DNA of 64,000 nt from Leptodactylus fallax. Its lineage: Eukaryota > Chordata > Amphibia > Anura > Leptodactylidae. Each line of letters starts with the position of its first letter. Position 1 is the stretch's first letter. Shown here piece by piece: positions 20,907-31,669 of this stretch. Below the pieces are notes generated by a model. It saw nothing but the letters and a program-made list of their open reading frames with translations. It did no database searches and was not told the origin of the DNA. Both the position numbers and the translations under genes were made by a program. The stretch spans positions 791,501 to 855,500 of the forward strand of contig CAMRHE010000357.1 in assembly GCA_947044405.1 (NCBI GenBank), in the 5' to 3' direction.

Positions 20907-22410
20907 TAAATGAGAAACAGAGTCCCTTCTGTGCGGCGACCGAGCGCCCCGAAGACTCGGGGCCCCCGGTCCCCCCTGGAAAGGACGGCCCCGCCCTCGC
21001 TTGCGCCATAATCCTCAGCCATAACCCAATGTCTTTATGGTCCCAGCGAATGCTGGACCGAACCGCTTTCCGCTGAAGAAATTGTTCGTCATACCGGAGC
21101 CATGCCTGCCCCCCATACGTCCTATGCGCCTCCCCTATTGCGTCCAAATAACAGAAAAGCGCCGAACAATTTTCCGACGCCTTCTCCCCTATGACACTTG
21201 CCATTATGGCGAACGCTTGCAGCCAATTAGCAAACGTCCGAGGAATAAGGCGGTACCGCCTCTTCTCCTCCTCCTTCTTCTTTTCTTCCTTCCTAGGCTT
21301 GTCCAAATTAAAGCGCTCCAAAGGCAAAAGCGAAAATATATCAACATATTTGCCTTTCCAAATGCGCTCCCTCACCTCCTGCTTCAAGTGAGCCCCTAAA
21401 GGCCCCTCAAAGCAGACATATACTTCCCCCCTTCGCCGCATCGTCTAACCGCGGCGCGTCCCCTTTGTCCTCACTCTGCGTTTGCACCGACACAGACACC
21501 CCCCGACGCAGAGGAAGCCCCCCCCTAGCGATACCACCGGCGAACTTCCCCGCCCCCCACGCCATCGCTGGGGACGACGACGTCCCCCCGCCGCTACCCG
21601 CTACCCGCACCATTTCCGCCAACACCCCCATAAAGGCTAACATACCCCTGCTTAGCTCCTCGCGGTTCCCCTCTAAACCCCTCCCCCCTGAAACCGCTAA
21701 CAAGGGCCCTGTTACAGTAGATGAACGCTCACCTGGGCGCCTGGGTGCTGTGAACCCAGCGGCCGCTGAATCCTGGTCCTGTCGTCCTGTAGCCGTCTCA
21801 CTGGGGCCCTCCTCGCCGCTATCCACGTCGGGCCTCCTGGACAAGGCCTCCGCGACGCTCCGCCCCCCAGCGCCCGCGCTGTGGGCGCCATCTTGGGCTG
21901 ATGTTGCGCTAGGCCCAGCCTGCTGCTCTGCCGCTGAAGGTGCCAGCCCCCGCTTCTCTCCCCGCGCACAGGGGCTGCACCGGAGATCCTCCTGCGCACC
22001 ACAGGCCGAGCTGGAGTCACCGCCGCCGCCGGAAGGCCCACCGCTTCCAATCCCGACTCCAACGAGGTCAGTGATGCAGGAGGGGCGACTCCCCTCCCCC
22101 GCTGCGGGTCCCGCCGTTGACGCGGATTCCTCCCGGCCCGGGACTGCCGCTCAGCAGCGCGCCGAGCTGTGCCCTGGACCGGAGGGTCCCGTGAGGGGCT
22201 CCTAATTCGGCGCCGGACCCGAGGGGTCTCCTCGGGGCTGAGGCGCGCCGGAGGCCTGGTCCTCCGCGGCCGTCTTCCAGAAGGAGAGGGGCGGCTAGCC
22301 GACTCTCCAGACCCCTGTATCAATCCCTGCAGCTGGGATTGTAGCCATTGCGGCCCCCTACGATCCGCTTCAGCCCTGAGCTGGGCCAGCATATCTTCAA
22401 CCTCAGACAT
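20734..22410 (-). pseudogene. Gag of the Ngaro/DIRS-like element, frameshifted
   Basis: The likely start is the ATG at 22408-22410 (MSEVEDMLAQLRAEADRRG). The N-terminal part is Arg/Pro/Ser-rich. The frame is lost near 21,800, continues in another to about 21,407, and returns for the C-terminal part, which starts with MRRRGEVYVCFEGPLG at 21441. That part includes a lysine/glutamate-rich stretch and, near 20,850-20,925, a CCCH-type finger (C-x7-C-x5-C-x3-H: CFSFNEGGCKFGSKCKFKH) followed by a Cys pair in ECSSCGG. CCCH fingers rather than retroviral CCHC knuckles are usual in Ngaro/DIRS gag. The plus-strand ORF opposite (21465-22205) is a shadow of this CpG-rich coding strand. Confidence 0.7.
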
Positions 22411-22704
22411 CCTGGGCAAGCAAGAAAACCGCAGAGGTGTGTTGGCTTCACTCACTCCCTGCTTTCTCTAAAGTGGCGGGAATCTTCCCGCCTTCACTTT
22501 AAATACTCCCCCTCCCCCAACCCCCCCTTTCCCAGTTCCCTCCCCTACGCTTCCTCTAAATGGCCAACTTAACCCTTTCCTGTACCCTCAGCTTATGCTC
22601 CTGGCTAAACTCCTGTCATGCAGGCCTCCCCTTCCATCCTTCGTCCTCGGTCCGGCCTCACTTAACTGGGACAATGTCCTCAAAGTGAAGGGAACACAAA
22701 GTAA

Positions 22705-22971
22705 GGGCCCATGCATACGACCGTGTGCTAGTTCTATCGGCCCATGCATACGACCATGATATCCACAGATCCATGTGTGGGTTCACAGTCCGTGCTACAA
22801 AACTCAGGACAGGCCCTATTCCTGTCTGGTTCTGTGGCCGGGATAGCTGACCCCAATGAATGGAGCCGTGGAAGCACAGTTGGTGTACGGGCAGCAAACG
22901 GATGACATCTGTGTTCCGACTGTGCCGTTCAATCAAAGCCGGTGACTTGCACACAGTCATGTGCATGAGCC
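22705..22971. mobile_element. Small Harbinger-like MITE (267 bp)
   Basis: Left end GGGCCCATGCATACGACCGTG, right end CAGTCATGTGCATGAGCC, an inverted pair with a few mismatches. The flanks are TAA on the left and TTA on the right, compatible with a 3-bp TWA duplication with one change. An internal repetition of CCCATGCATACGACC occurs at 22707 and 22741. No ORF. Confidence 0.55.
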
Positions 22972-22989
22972 TTAAATGGGACATTTTAA

Positions 22990-23560
22990 AAAAAAAAAAC
23001 ATTCTCATTAGGAGCACTGAAAAACATGTACCTTACAAGAATAAGCGTGTTAGAAATCATAGTAAACCAATATGGCTAACTAAAATGGTAAGAAGTGCAA
23101 TGAGTGATAAATAGTACTAAAACAAGAAGTAACACAGCCTTAAAAAAGTAAAAAGAGAAAAATAAACTGTGTAAAAGACAAATAAAGGCAGCAAATATCA
23201 AGGCAGATAGAATAATTGCCAAGGAAAGTAAAAATAATCACAAATTATTATTCTTATAATTACCAGATTCAAAGGAGGAATTATGCACAATAATAGAAAG
23301 ACCCTTATACCTAATATTTAAGGATTCAGCAATGGCCAGATCTATTCCACAGGATTGGCGCATAGCAAATGTGGTGACAATATTCAAAAAGAGATCTAAC
23401 TTTCATCCTGGAAACTATAGGTTGGTAAATTTAACCTCTGTTGTGGGAAAATTGTTTGAAGGGTTTCTAAGAGATACAATCCTGGGGTATCTCAATGATA
23501 ATAAACTTATAACCCGGTACAAGCATGGGTTTCAGTGAGGGATCAGTCTTGTGATTACAT
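22990..23560 (+). pseudogene. CR1-like non-LTR reverse transcriptase fragment
   Basis: The plus strand has RVRNHSKPIWLTKMVRSAMS at 23045-23105, a segment typical of the region before RT in CR1-group proteins. After frameshifts it reads IPQDWRIANVVTIFKK and GNYRLVNLTSVVGKLFE at 23340-23460 (RT motif 1 region), then KHGFQ and a stop at 23536. Only the part around RT motifs 1 and 2 remains; the YxDD region is not present. Several stops occur. Confidence 0.7.
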
Positions 23561-23766
23561 TTTCAGGCTACAATGGCCAAAGTGGGTGGTTCTTACTAAA
23601 AAGAGTGTGACTATGTAGCTTCACTTGTGAGAACTACATTTCTTGGGTGCACCATGAATAGAAAATATTCATGAACAGCACATGTCTCATCTGTTAGGAC
23701 CAGAGGCATAGATAAAGACTTATGGGCCCTGATGCAAGACTTCAACTTGAGCCATCTCCTCCTTAC

Positions 23767-24341
23767 AAGAGATGAGTGAATCGGTCCAGTAGCCTGATCT
23801 ATCATATTATGCCCTGCTGCACTGCTACACATGTTGCCTACCACCACTGCCACCACACAGGCAGACATATCCTGTGGCCTTGTCCATCATATTATGCCCT
23901 GATGCACTAGCACACATACAGTTTTGCACAGTATGTACAGTATTGCCACAGCTGCTAGCTCCTACCACCATTGCTACAACTCAGGCAGACATGTCTTGTG
24001 ACCTTGTCCACCCTAACACACTGTTGGTACCACAGTGTTGGTATTTAAAAAAAAAAAAAAAAAAAAAGCAAGCTATTTTTCATCACTTTTCAACTTGGCT
24101 CACAGCCACTGCTTACCAAATTTTTTTTCCATAGACATACATGTTACTTTCACATAACTTCATCTGTGTTTGCCTTAGAGAGCTAGAAATTGGATAGATA
24201 GGGTCCTAAGAGTGTTCTACACTATATTTTAAGCTAAGTTAAAGTGTAGTTCGTACCAAACTTGCTTAACTGAAAAGAATGTTGGTCCCAAACCACCCAA
24301 ACCCAAAATGAAACGAATTTTGAGAAGTTCACCCATTTCTA
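23767..24341. mobile_element. hAT MITE (575 bp) with an 8-bp duplication
   Basis: Starts AAGAGATGAGTGAATCG and ends TTCACCCATTTCTA, imperfect inverted repeats. The 8-bp duplication CTCCTTAC is present at 23759-23766 and 24342-24349. Internally it contains two related copies of a GCAGACAT(A/G)TC segment and an A-run at 24048-24067. Non-coding. A partial relative is at 455-1265. Confidence 0.75.
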
Positions 24342-24349
24342 CTCCTTAC

Positions 24350-26322
24350 CACACCTCAACCCCCAACTTCCCCTGATGCCCACCCACTTCGTTCTGCTGA
24401 ACAGTAAAATAATCAGCGTGGGTCTCACGTGGTATAAGGTTGTACAGCAATTTATACCATCTGCATTACTAATATTCTAAGTGATTAAACTTTTTTGTGG
24501 TACTGCTTGTTTAGGGCAAAGCCAGACATGGCTGTGATTTTGCCAGGATGTGGCTGAAAACCATGCAGACAAGTAAGCTGTGATTTCTATGAAAAATTAA
24601 TTGTTTTATGTTAACTGTTAAAGTGTATTATACCAAATATGAGATGAATGACACTGATTAGGTTGTGCAGCAGTGCCAGCTATACCATATTATACAATAT
24701 GGAGGCTCTCAGCTGAGTCATTATACCCAGCAGCAGCCAGGCCCAGGATATGAGCACCTGGAGCAGCACTATTAAATATGGGCGCTCCTTTGGACTCTTC
24801 AATTGCTATGGATTAGGAACAAGAAGACAACGAAAGAGCAGAATCAAGTTCTTACCTATTTACACAGTCATTATTGTCAATACTTCTGGACTGTAACTGG
24901 AGTCATGGGCAGATGACATAGTGGAAATAAGCAGATGAGAGAAGAAAGGGCCCTTCTCATCCTTATTTTCTGTCTCTACAGGGAAAGAGTTGCTTATTGA
25001 AGTTAATGAATCACAAAACCAGGCCACATGAATGAGTGTATGGGTTTCTGTGATGGTCAACTAAATACATTGTTCAATACGTGTCACCTAACGGATTCTG
25101 GTGTAGTGGTATTTTTTTCTCTAGCCCCATCTGTTCCTCAGAAGTTGGTTGTGTCAATTTCAGCAACCAATATGCTGAGCAGGCTCTCCACTGTCAGGTG
25201 AGCAGTACTTGGTTAGAGCAGAAAGCCTGAGGCTGCCCACTTGACATTAATTTGCCTAATTATTGGTTGTCGAAACTAACAGGAATGGTAGAGGCTAGAT
25301 AAAAAAAAATTCCAACTGTGCTTGAATCAGTGGGGCAGTGCCTATTAAGCAATGCATAAACTGGGAGTTGGTCTAGGTAGTAAGGTCATCTTTAAAAAAT
25401 GGCAACACAGAAAGCAACAAAGATGACTGAAAATTTCCCGCAATGAATACAAGCTGCCAGGACCTGAGGCATCAGGGTTGCACTAAGCCATGGTGTTCAC
25501 TCATCATGTTTCACTGTTGAGATGAGGTTTTTGTGTTGTGTATTTGTGCTAAACAGTTTCACTAGTGTCTCATCTGTTTGAACCTATTCATAAAGGCATT
25601 GTGAAATCTCCAGGTGTTCTCAGATAAACTTTAGAATGGCTGCAATGGATGCTTACTGCTAGGGAGAGCAGCAACAGTCCTGAATTTTCTCAGGTGGATA
25701 AAAGCGAATGAAAGCTTATGTAGAAGTGAGGTTACAGCAAAAACAGATTTAGGGATAAAGTTATTTTAACATAAATAATGAAATAAATAACGCTGAAAAA
25801 CATGACCTTGGAGGCTTTTTGAAAGAGTTAGAAAAGTCTGGTTTGTGTCACAAAAACAACAGTTCTTAAGACAAAACTCTGGCAGCCAGCCACCAGAAGG
25901 TCCCCTTATAACCTATGAGTACTGGGTGGAAGACCACATGAGAAAATGTCATTAATAAAGTAGGCTATAAGCTGTATGCATATATACCATGAAAATACAA
26001 TGTATTAGCAATTGATTATTAGTAAAGACTTTAATGGTTTATTTTTCTTTATCATTGCCTAAGTGTTGACTAATATACACACAGGTCTTTAGCAATGTTT
26101 CTACAGACTTTTCTATCTTTATGCATTTCTCTAACACATCTTCTTAGGTATTTCCTCAAGGCATGATTCACACTAATCATTTTTTTTCAGAAGACCAGAT
26201 GTGTCAAGATATGACCAGTACAACTGTTTAGTTACAGATGTAGCAGCCGTTAAATGAACACTTGGTCCAAAATAGCTACTGTCACAAACATTCCTTACCT
26301 TTAACAACTGCGACATCATATG
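24350..26322. other. No gene or recognisable element
   Basis: The longest stretch of apparently unique sequence in the window. ORFs are short and without similarity I recognise. Candidate exons would need splice-aware prediction with transcript data. Confidence 0.35.
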
Positions 26323-26330
26323 TTTACTAT

Positions 26331-26681
26331 TAGAGATGAGCGAATTTCTCAAAAGTTCGATTCGGCAGTTTGATTCTAAGTTCCAAAAAAATTCGCTTCG
26401 ATCCGAATTACTTCGTGGAGAATAAACAACTATTTCCGGGCTGCAGAGAGCCAGGGTGGGCGGCAAAATGGCGGAAGCCCTTGCATGCCACAGTCATGTC
26501 TCTCTCTCTCTCTCCAGCACGGACAAGTTTTATTCATGTGGAAGGATCTGCTAACAAGCAAAGACACGCCTACCCAATCACATCACTAGAGAATATCATG
26601 TTACCGTCTGATGTCACAAAGGTCCTTGCTAAATATTCGTTACCGCGAAGCATCTGGAAATCCGGAATTCGTTCATCTCTG
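26331..26681. mobile_element. hAT MITE (351 bp), AGAGATGAGCGAA family
   Basis: Starts TAGAGATGAGCGAATTTC and ends GGAATTCGTTCATCTCTG, an inverted pair. The 8-bp duplication TTTACTAT is at 26323-26330 and 26682-26689. It contains a (TC)n run at 26499-26514 and no ORF of note; the 112-codon frame at 26370-26708 crosses the element end and is not a gene. Confidence 0.8.
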
Positions 26682-26689
26682 TTTACTAT

Positions 26690-27182
26690 GTTTACTAGTT
26701 TACTATGATTGTTCATAATGATTATGATTGTGACAATCAGGCCACATTTTATTAGTAATATGCAGAAATACTGGTAATTCCAAAACACTAGTCTAGATTC
26801 AGATGAATGTTGTACAAAACGACCATAAAAAACAATTTTCATGGACGCCATGCATCGGAGGAGTGTCCGTTTTTATGGATCTCTCATACATATGAGTGTA
26901 TGAGGGATCTGTCCAAAAATACAAAATTAGAACATGATCTATTTTTTCACAGTCCTTTAAAACATGCGATCAAAAAATAAATCATGTGAATAGCCCCCAT
27001 TCACATACAGTGAATTTAATGCAGCCAAAGCTGTCATGTGAATGCAGGCTAAGCGTTGGTTCAGATTTATGTGATTTAAGGAGAACAGACTGTTTCTCTT
27101 TTTCACACTGTTCCAGTATAAGGCTATACTGTATTCACACAACTTTGTAAAATTTTTGACTGTGAAAAAGAATCAGTCTATT
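26690..27182. repeat. Decayed non-autonomous DNA repeat sequence
   Basis: Contains GAACATGATCTATTTTTT and CATGTGAATGCAGGCTAAG words of the type seen at the ends of small DNA transposons in amphibians. Paired ends were not resolved. Confidence 0.3.
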
Positions 27183-27738
27183 TTAATGCCTTAAGGACAC
27201 AGCCCAAAAGTGCGTTAAGGACCAGGCCTTGTTTTTCAAAACTGACATGTGTCACTTTATGTGGCAAGAACTTTGAGACGTTTTAACTTACACAAGTGGT
27301 TTTGAGATTGTTTTCTTGTGACACATTGTGCTTCATGTTAGTGGTAAACACTAATCAATATTTTTGTATTTATTTATATAAAAAATAGGATATTTGATGG
27401 AAATTTGGAAAAAAATCGCAATTTTCAAAATGTGAAATTCTCTGCTTTTCAGACAGATAGTCATACCACCCAAATACATTAATAAATATTATCTACCATA
27501 TTTCTGCTTTATATTGGCATAATCTTTTAATCGTCCTTTAATTTATTTTGGATGTTAGAAGGCTTACAAGTGTAACAGCGACTTTCCAGATTTACAAGAA
27601 AATTTCCCAAACTAATTTTTTAGGGACCACTTCAGTTCTGAAGGGGATTATAAAAGCCTATATATTAGAAACCCCCCATAAATCGCCCCATTTTCAAAAC
27701 TGCACCCCTGAAATAATTCAAAGCAGTTGGGAAGTTTG

Positions 27739-28396
27739 TGTTATGTCTCTGCCTGTTCGGGTCTCTGCGCCACCCTCTGCTCACACGCTGCGGCGTAGGA
27801 GGCATCCTCAGTTTGATTCTTTGCTTAGGATTCTGGATGCTTAGTCTGAACACGGTCCTAGTTTCCTTGCTGTGTAATGGATTTCCAGCCACACCCGTGT
27901 TCTGAGCATTGTTTCTCTCTGGACAGCATAGAGTTAATCTTTACCTTGCCTGTGTGATTGACAACCTGTGTACATATCAGGTCTGGGGCTGGGCCCAGAC
28001 TTTCTATATACGGGATGTCACTTTCACAGCAAGTTGCCGGTTATTGCACTGACTTTGCCTGCTTTCTTTGTACCTTTGATTTTTACCTTGCTATTATCTC
28101 TGACCTTTGGCTTGCCTTGTGACTACTCTCTTGGATTTCGATTTTGTACCACTATTGCTTCTCTGGTTGTGACCCCTGGCTTCTTTATCATTCTCCTCTG
28201 TTGTTTGTCTTGTTCTGTGTGTCATTTTACTCAGTATAGGGCTTGTCTTTGAGTTGTCCTTTTACCGTTTAGGGTAAACTGAGGCAATAGGAAGGGACAG
28301 TGGCTGGGGTGAGATTAGGGCTCACTTGTCTCTGTCCTTCCTCCCTGACCCCTGCAGTAGTGTGAGGGTATTGCTACATCTGGCAAGACCCTAACA
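27739..28396. mobile_element. Solo LTR (658 bp) with a 5-bp duplication
   Basis: Starts TGTTATGTC and ends ACCCTAACA. The 5-bp duplication GTTTG is at 27734-27738 and 28397-28401. No coding or internal retroviral sequence. It is unrelated in sequence to the solo LTR at 5278-6002 apart from the TGT...ACA ends, so it represents a different LTR family (Gypsy or ERV). Confidence 0.85.
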
Positions 28397-28401
28397 GTTT
28401 G

Positions 28402-29992
28402 TTAACCCCGTTAAGCATTTCACAAGAATTAAAATGATATCGAGGTGAAATTTAGACATTTCATTTTTTTCCACTAATCCCTTCATTTAGCCCTAAATTT
28501 AACACATTCACAAAGGGTTAAAGGAGAAAATGCATCTCACAGTTTATTATACAATTTCTCCAGAGCACAGAAATACCCCACATGTGGGTGTAAACTGATG
28601 TTTGGGCACACGGCAGCGCATGGAAGGGAAGGAGAGACACTGGACATTTGAAAAGCAGATTTTGCTGGAATAGTTTTCAGGTGCTATGTCTCATTTGCAA
28701 AGCCCCTAGAGTACCAAAACAATGGAAACCCCCCTAAAAGTGACCCCATTTTGGAAACTACACCCCTCACAGAATTCATCAAGGGGTATAGTGAGCATTT
28801 TGACCGCACAGCTGTTTCACAGATTTTACTAACATTGGGATGTATAAATGAAAAATTACTAAAACGTCACTTTATCCCCAAAGTTTTCATTTTCACAAGG
28901 GGTTCAGGGAGAAAAAGGATCCCATAGTTTGTTAAAGAATTTCTCCTGAACATGGCAATATCCCATATGTGGTCGTAAACTGCTGAATGGGTACATGGTG
29001 GGGCTCAGAATGGAAAGAGCGCTATTTTGCTTTTGTAGGGCAGATTTTGCTAGAATAGTTTTCAGGTGCCATGTTGCATTTGCAGAGCCCCCAAGGTACC
29101 AATACAGTGGAAACCCCCAAAAAGTAACCCCATTTTGGAAACCACACCCCTCACAGAACATGTCAAGGGGTATAGTGAGCATTTTTGACCCTACAGCTGT
29201 TTCACAGATTTTATTAACATTGGGACATGAAAATGAAAAATTACTTTTTTTTCCAATAAACCGTCAATTTAGCCCCAATTTTTCATTTTCACAAGAGGAC
29301 AAAGGAGAAAAAGCTCCCCAAAGTTCGTTATACAATTTCTCCTGAACACAGAAATGCCCCATATGTGGTTGTAATCTGCTGTTTGAGTACATGGTGAAGC
29401 TCAGAATGGAAAGAGCGCTTTTGGAGGGCAGATTTTGCTGGAATAGTTTTTGGGTGCCATGTCGCATTTGCAGAGCCCCTAAAGTACCAATACAATGGAA
29501 ACCCCTCAAAAGTGACCCTATTTTAGAAATTACACCCCTCAAGGAATGTATCAAGGGGTATTGTCATTTTGAGCCTAAAAATGCTTCCCAAAAATTAATG
29601 TACAAAGTGAAAATTGAAGTTTTTGAAGAAATATCCAATTTCAGAATACGTTGCGGCCACTTTGTGGCATCAGAGACGTGCACTCCTAAAACTATTAACT
29701 GGACTATCCCGGGGGAAAAAAAATTAAATATGTGGGTGTAAACTGCTGCTTGGGCACACAGCAGGGCTCAGAAGGGAAGGAGCACTGTGTTTTTTTAGCT
29801 TTTGGAGTACAGATTTAGAGGGACTTTCTGGATGCCATGTTATTTTTGCAGAGCCCTGGAGGTGTCAGTAAACTGGAACTCCCCAAGAAGTGAGACCATT
29901 TTGTAGGGGCAATTTTAGGGTCTCTGCAAATGTGACATGGCGTCCAAAAACCAACAATCTAAATCTGCACTCCAAAAGTACATACAGTCCCT
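28402..29992. repeat. Tandem ~385-bp monomers
   Basis: CCCCATTTTGGAAAC-type segments start at about 28745, 29129 and 29516, spaced 384-388 bp. Each monomer also has a TATAGTGAGCATTTT segment, a CACAGCTGTTTCACAG segment, and CAGATTTTGCTGGAATAGTTTT. ORFs across the array (for instance 28995-29345 and 29391-29741) arise from the repeated sequence and do not encode a known protein. Confidence 0.75.
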
Positions 29993-29994
29993 GA

Positions 29995-31667
29995 CAGAAG
30001 TTCTGTCGCTTATCCATGTTGTGGAATCAAAAGCTTATAACCTGACTTTAAATTCATCCATTGGTTTTAGAAATGACTCATATGAAAGCTGACACCCTCC
30101 CAAATGATTTTTTGGTTAAGAAAATAAATTGGCTTCACTGCTGAAATATTCATCATTTAATGAACACAGAAAGGTCAGATTTTGTCAAGACAAAAGTTTT
30201 GTCGCCTTGTTATATAATGCACCCAATCCTAGCTTAAAGCCTCACCTGTGCTCACTAATTGATCGGTTAATTAGTGGGTGTGTATAAAAAGAACTCCAGC
30301 ACCCCAGACCTTCACTTGAACTGCAACTTCACCTCTGACAACATGCCAAAAATCAACCCTGCGACCAAAGCCTTGATTATCAAGAGGCTGAAGACCAGAT
30401 CCACTGCAGAGGTGGCAGGCACCTTTAATGTGTCTCTGCGTCAAGTACAAAGAATTAAAAAAAGATTTGAACAGACTGGAGATGTTTTTGACAAGCCCAG
30501 GTCCGGCAGACCCCGCAAGACAACTGCTCAGGAGGAACGTTTGTTGGTTAGAAAATCAAAAGCCAGCCCCTCTTCCACTGCAGCAGAGCTCCAACAGGCC
30601 TGGTCACCTCAAGTCCCTGTGTCAAATAGAACAGTTTGTAGGATTCTGTCTCGAAATGGCCTCCATGGTCAAATCAGTGCCCAGAAGCCAGCACTAAACA
30701 AAAGGCAATTAAAAAAACGTGTGGCATTTGCCAAGGCCCACAGCCTGCTAAACGGATGGACGCTGGACAAGTGGCAGAAGGTGGATTTCTCAGATGCATC
30801 TTCAGTTGAATTACACCACAGCCGCCGCAAATACTGCAGGAGACCTACTGGAGCCCGTATGGATCCAAGATACACCCAGAAAACAGTTAAATTTGGTGGT
30901 GGAAAGATCATGGTCTGGGGTTACATTCAGTATGGAGGTGTGCGAAACATTTGCAAGGTGGAAGGCAATATCAATAGCCTAAAATATCAAGAAGTATTAG
31001 CTTCCTCTTACATTCCCAATCATAAAAGGGGTCAAATTTTGCAGCAGGATGGTGCTCTATCTCATACATCCATCTCTACATTAAAGTTCCTCAAGGCAAA
31101 GAAGATCAAGGTGCTCCAGGACTCACCAGCCCAGTCACCAGACATGAACCTCATTGAGCATGTTTGGGGTAGGATGAAAGAGGAAGCTCGCCACACAAAA
31201 CCAAAGAATCTTAATGAACTCTGGAAGGCATGTAAGACTGCATTCTTTGCTATTCCTGATGACTTCATCAATAAATTGTATGAATCATTGTTGAAACGCA
31301 TGGATGCAGTCCTTCAAGCTCATGGAAGACACACAAAATATTAAATATGGCTCAAATAGCACCACAACTTCATTCACTAATGTTATGAAACATATCTTTG
31401 TTTTTGAACAGAATTATTGGTTTGATTTTCACATTACTTTATGTGTGCGACAAAACTTTTGTCTTGCCAAAATCTAACTTTTCTGGGTTCATTAAATGAT
31501 GAATATTTCAGCAGTGAAGCCAATTTATTTTCTTAACCAAAAAATCATTTGGGAGGGTGTCAGCTTTCATATGAGTCATTTCTAAAACCAATGGATGAAT
31601 TTAAAGTCAGGTTATAAGCTTTTGATTCCACAACATGGATAAGCGACAGAACTTCTGTCAGGGTCTG
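29995..31667 (+). mobile_element. Tc1 element with an intact transposase gene
   Basis: Begins CAGTCCCTGACAGAAGTTCT after TA (29993-29994) and ends with AGAACTTCTGTCAGGGTCTG before TA (31668-31669). The inverted arms are about 220 bp long at each end (to about 30215 and from about 31445), with very few differences. It inserted into the ~385-bp monomer array, which resumes on the right. Near-identical arms and an intact ORF suggest relatively recent insertion. Confidence 0.93.
30343..31344 (+). CDS. Tc1 transposase, intact
   Basis: The start is taken at the ATG of MPKINPATKALI (30343); an upstream in-frame extension to 30274 reads into the 5' UTR and is not typical. The product is 333 residues, a normal Tc1 length. 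Residues ~1-110 form the paired-like DNA-binding part with two HTH units and the GRPRKTT linker (GRPR AT-hook-like motif). The catalytic triad is Asp151 (KVDFSDASS), Asp236 (LQQDGALSH) and Glu272 (NLIEHVWG), with 35 residues between the second and third by my count. It would bind the terminal repeats, cut and insert at TA in the nucleus. D151 is followed by Ala instead of the usual Glu in FSDES. No frameshift or stop is seen. Confidence 0.9.
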   Translation: MPKINPATKALIIKRLKTRSTAEVAGTFNVSLRQVQRIKKRFEQTGDVFDKPRSGRPRKTTAQEERLLVRKSKASPSSTAAELQQAWSPQVPVSNRTVCRILSRNGLHGQISAQKPALNKRQLKKRVAFAKAHSLLNGWTLDKWQKVDFSDASSVELHHSRRKYCRRPTGARMDPRYTQKTVKFGGGKIMVWGYIQYGGVRNICKVEGNINSLKYQEVLASSYIPNHKRGQILQQDGALSHTSISTLKFLKAKKIKVLQDSPAQSPDMNLIEHVWGRMKEEARHTKPKNLNELWKACKTAFFAIPDDFINKLYESLLKRMDAVLQAHGRHTKY

Positions 31668-31669
31668 TA

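Larger units (their letters stand above)
19150..22620 (-). mobile_element. Ngaro/DIRS-like retrotransposon, internally deleted
   Basis: On the minus strand the order is gag (22410-20734), reverse transcriptase (20906-19959) and an SGNH-hydrolase-like ORF (19805-19194). This matches the Ngaro branch of tyrosine-recombinase retrotransposons, which in vertebrates carry a hydrolase-like ORF. RNase H and the tyrosine recombinase, normally between RT and the hydrolase, are absent: only about 150 bp separate the two. The block is GC- and CpG-rich compared with its surroundings. Outer limits are approximate because split direct repeats were not identified. Confidence 0.75.

Noticed and set aside
21465..22205. 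246-codon plus-strand ORF, Pro/Ala-rich
   Set aside because: Opposite strand of the CpG-rich gag of the Ngaro-like element. Pro/Ala richness reflects base composition.
24350..26322. Host gene exons in the only long unique stretch
   Set aside because: No exon-like ORF with splice signals or protein similarity could be supported by eye.
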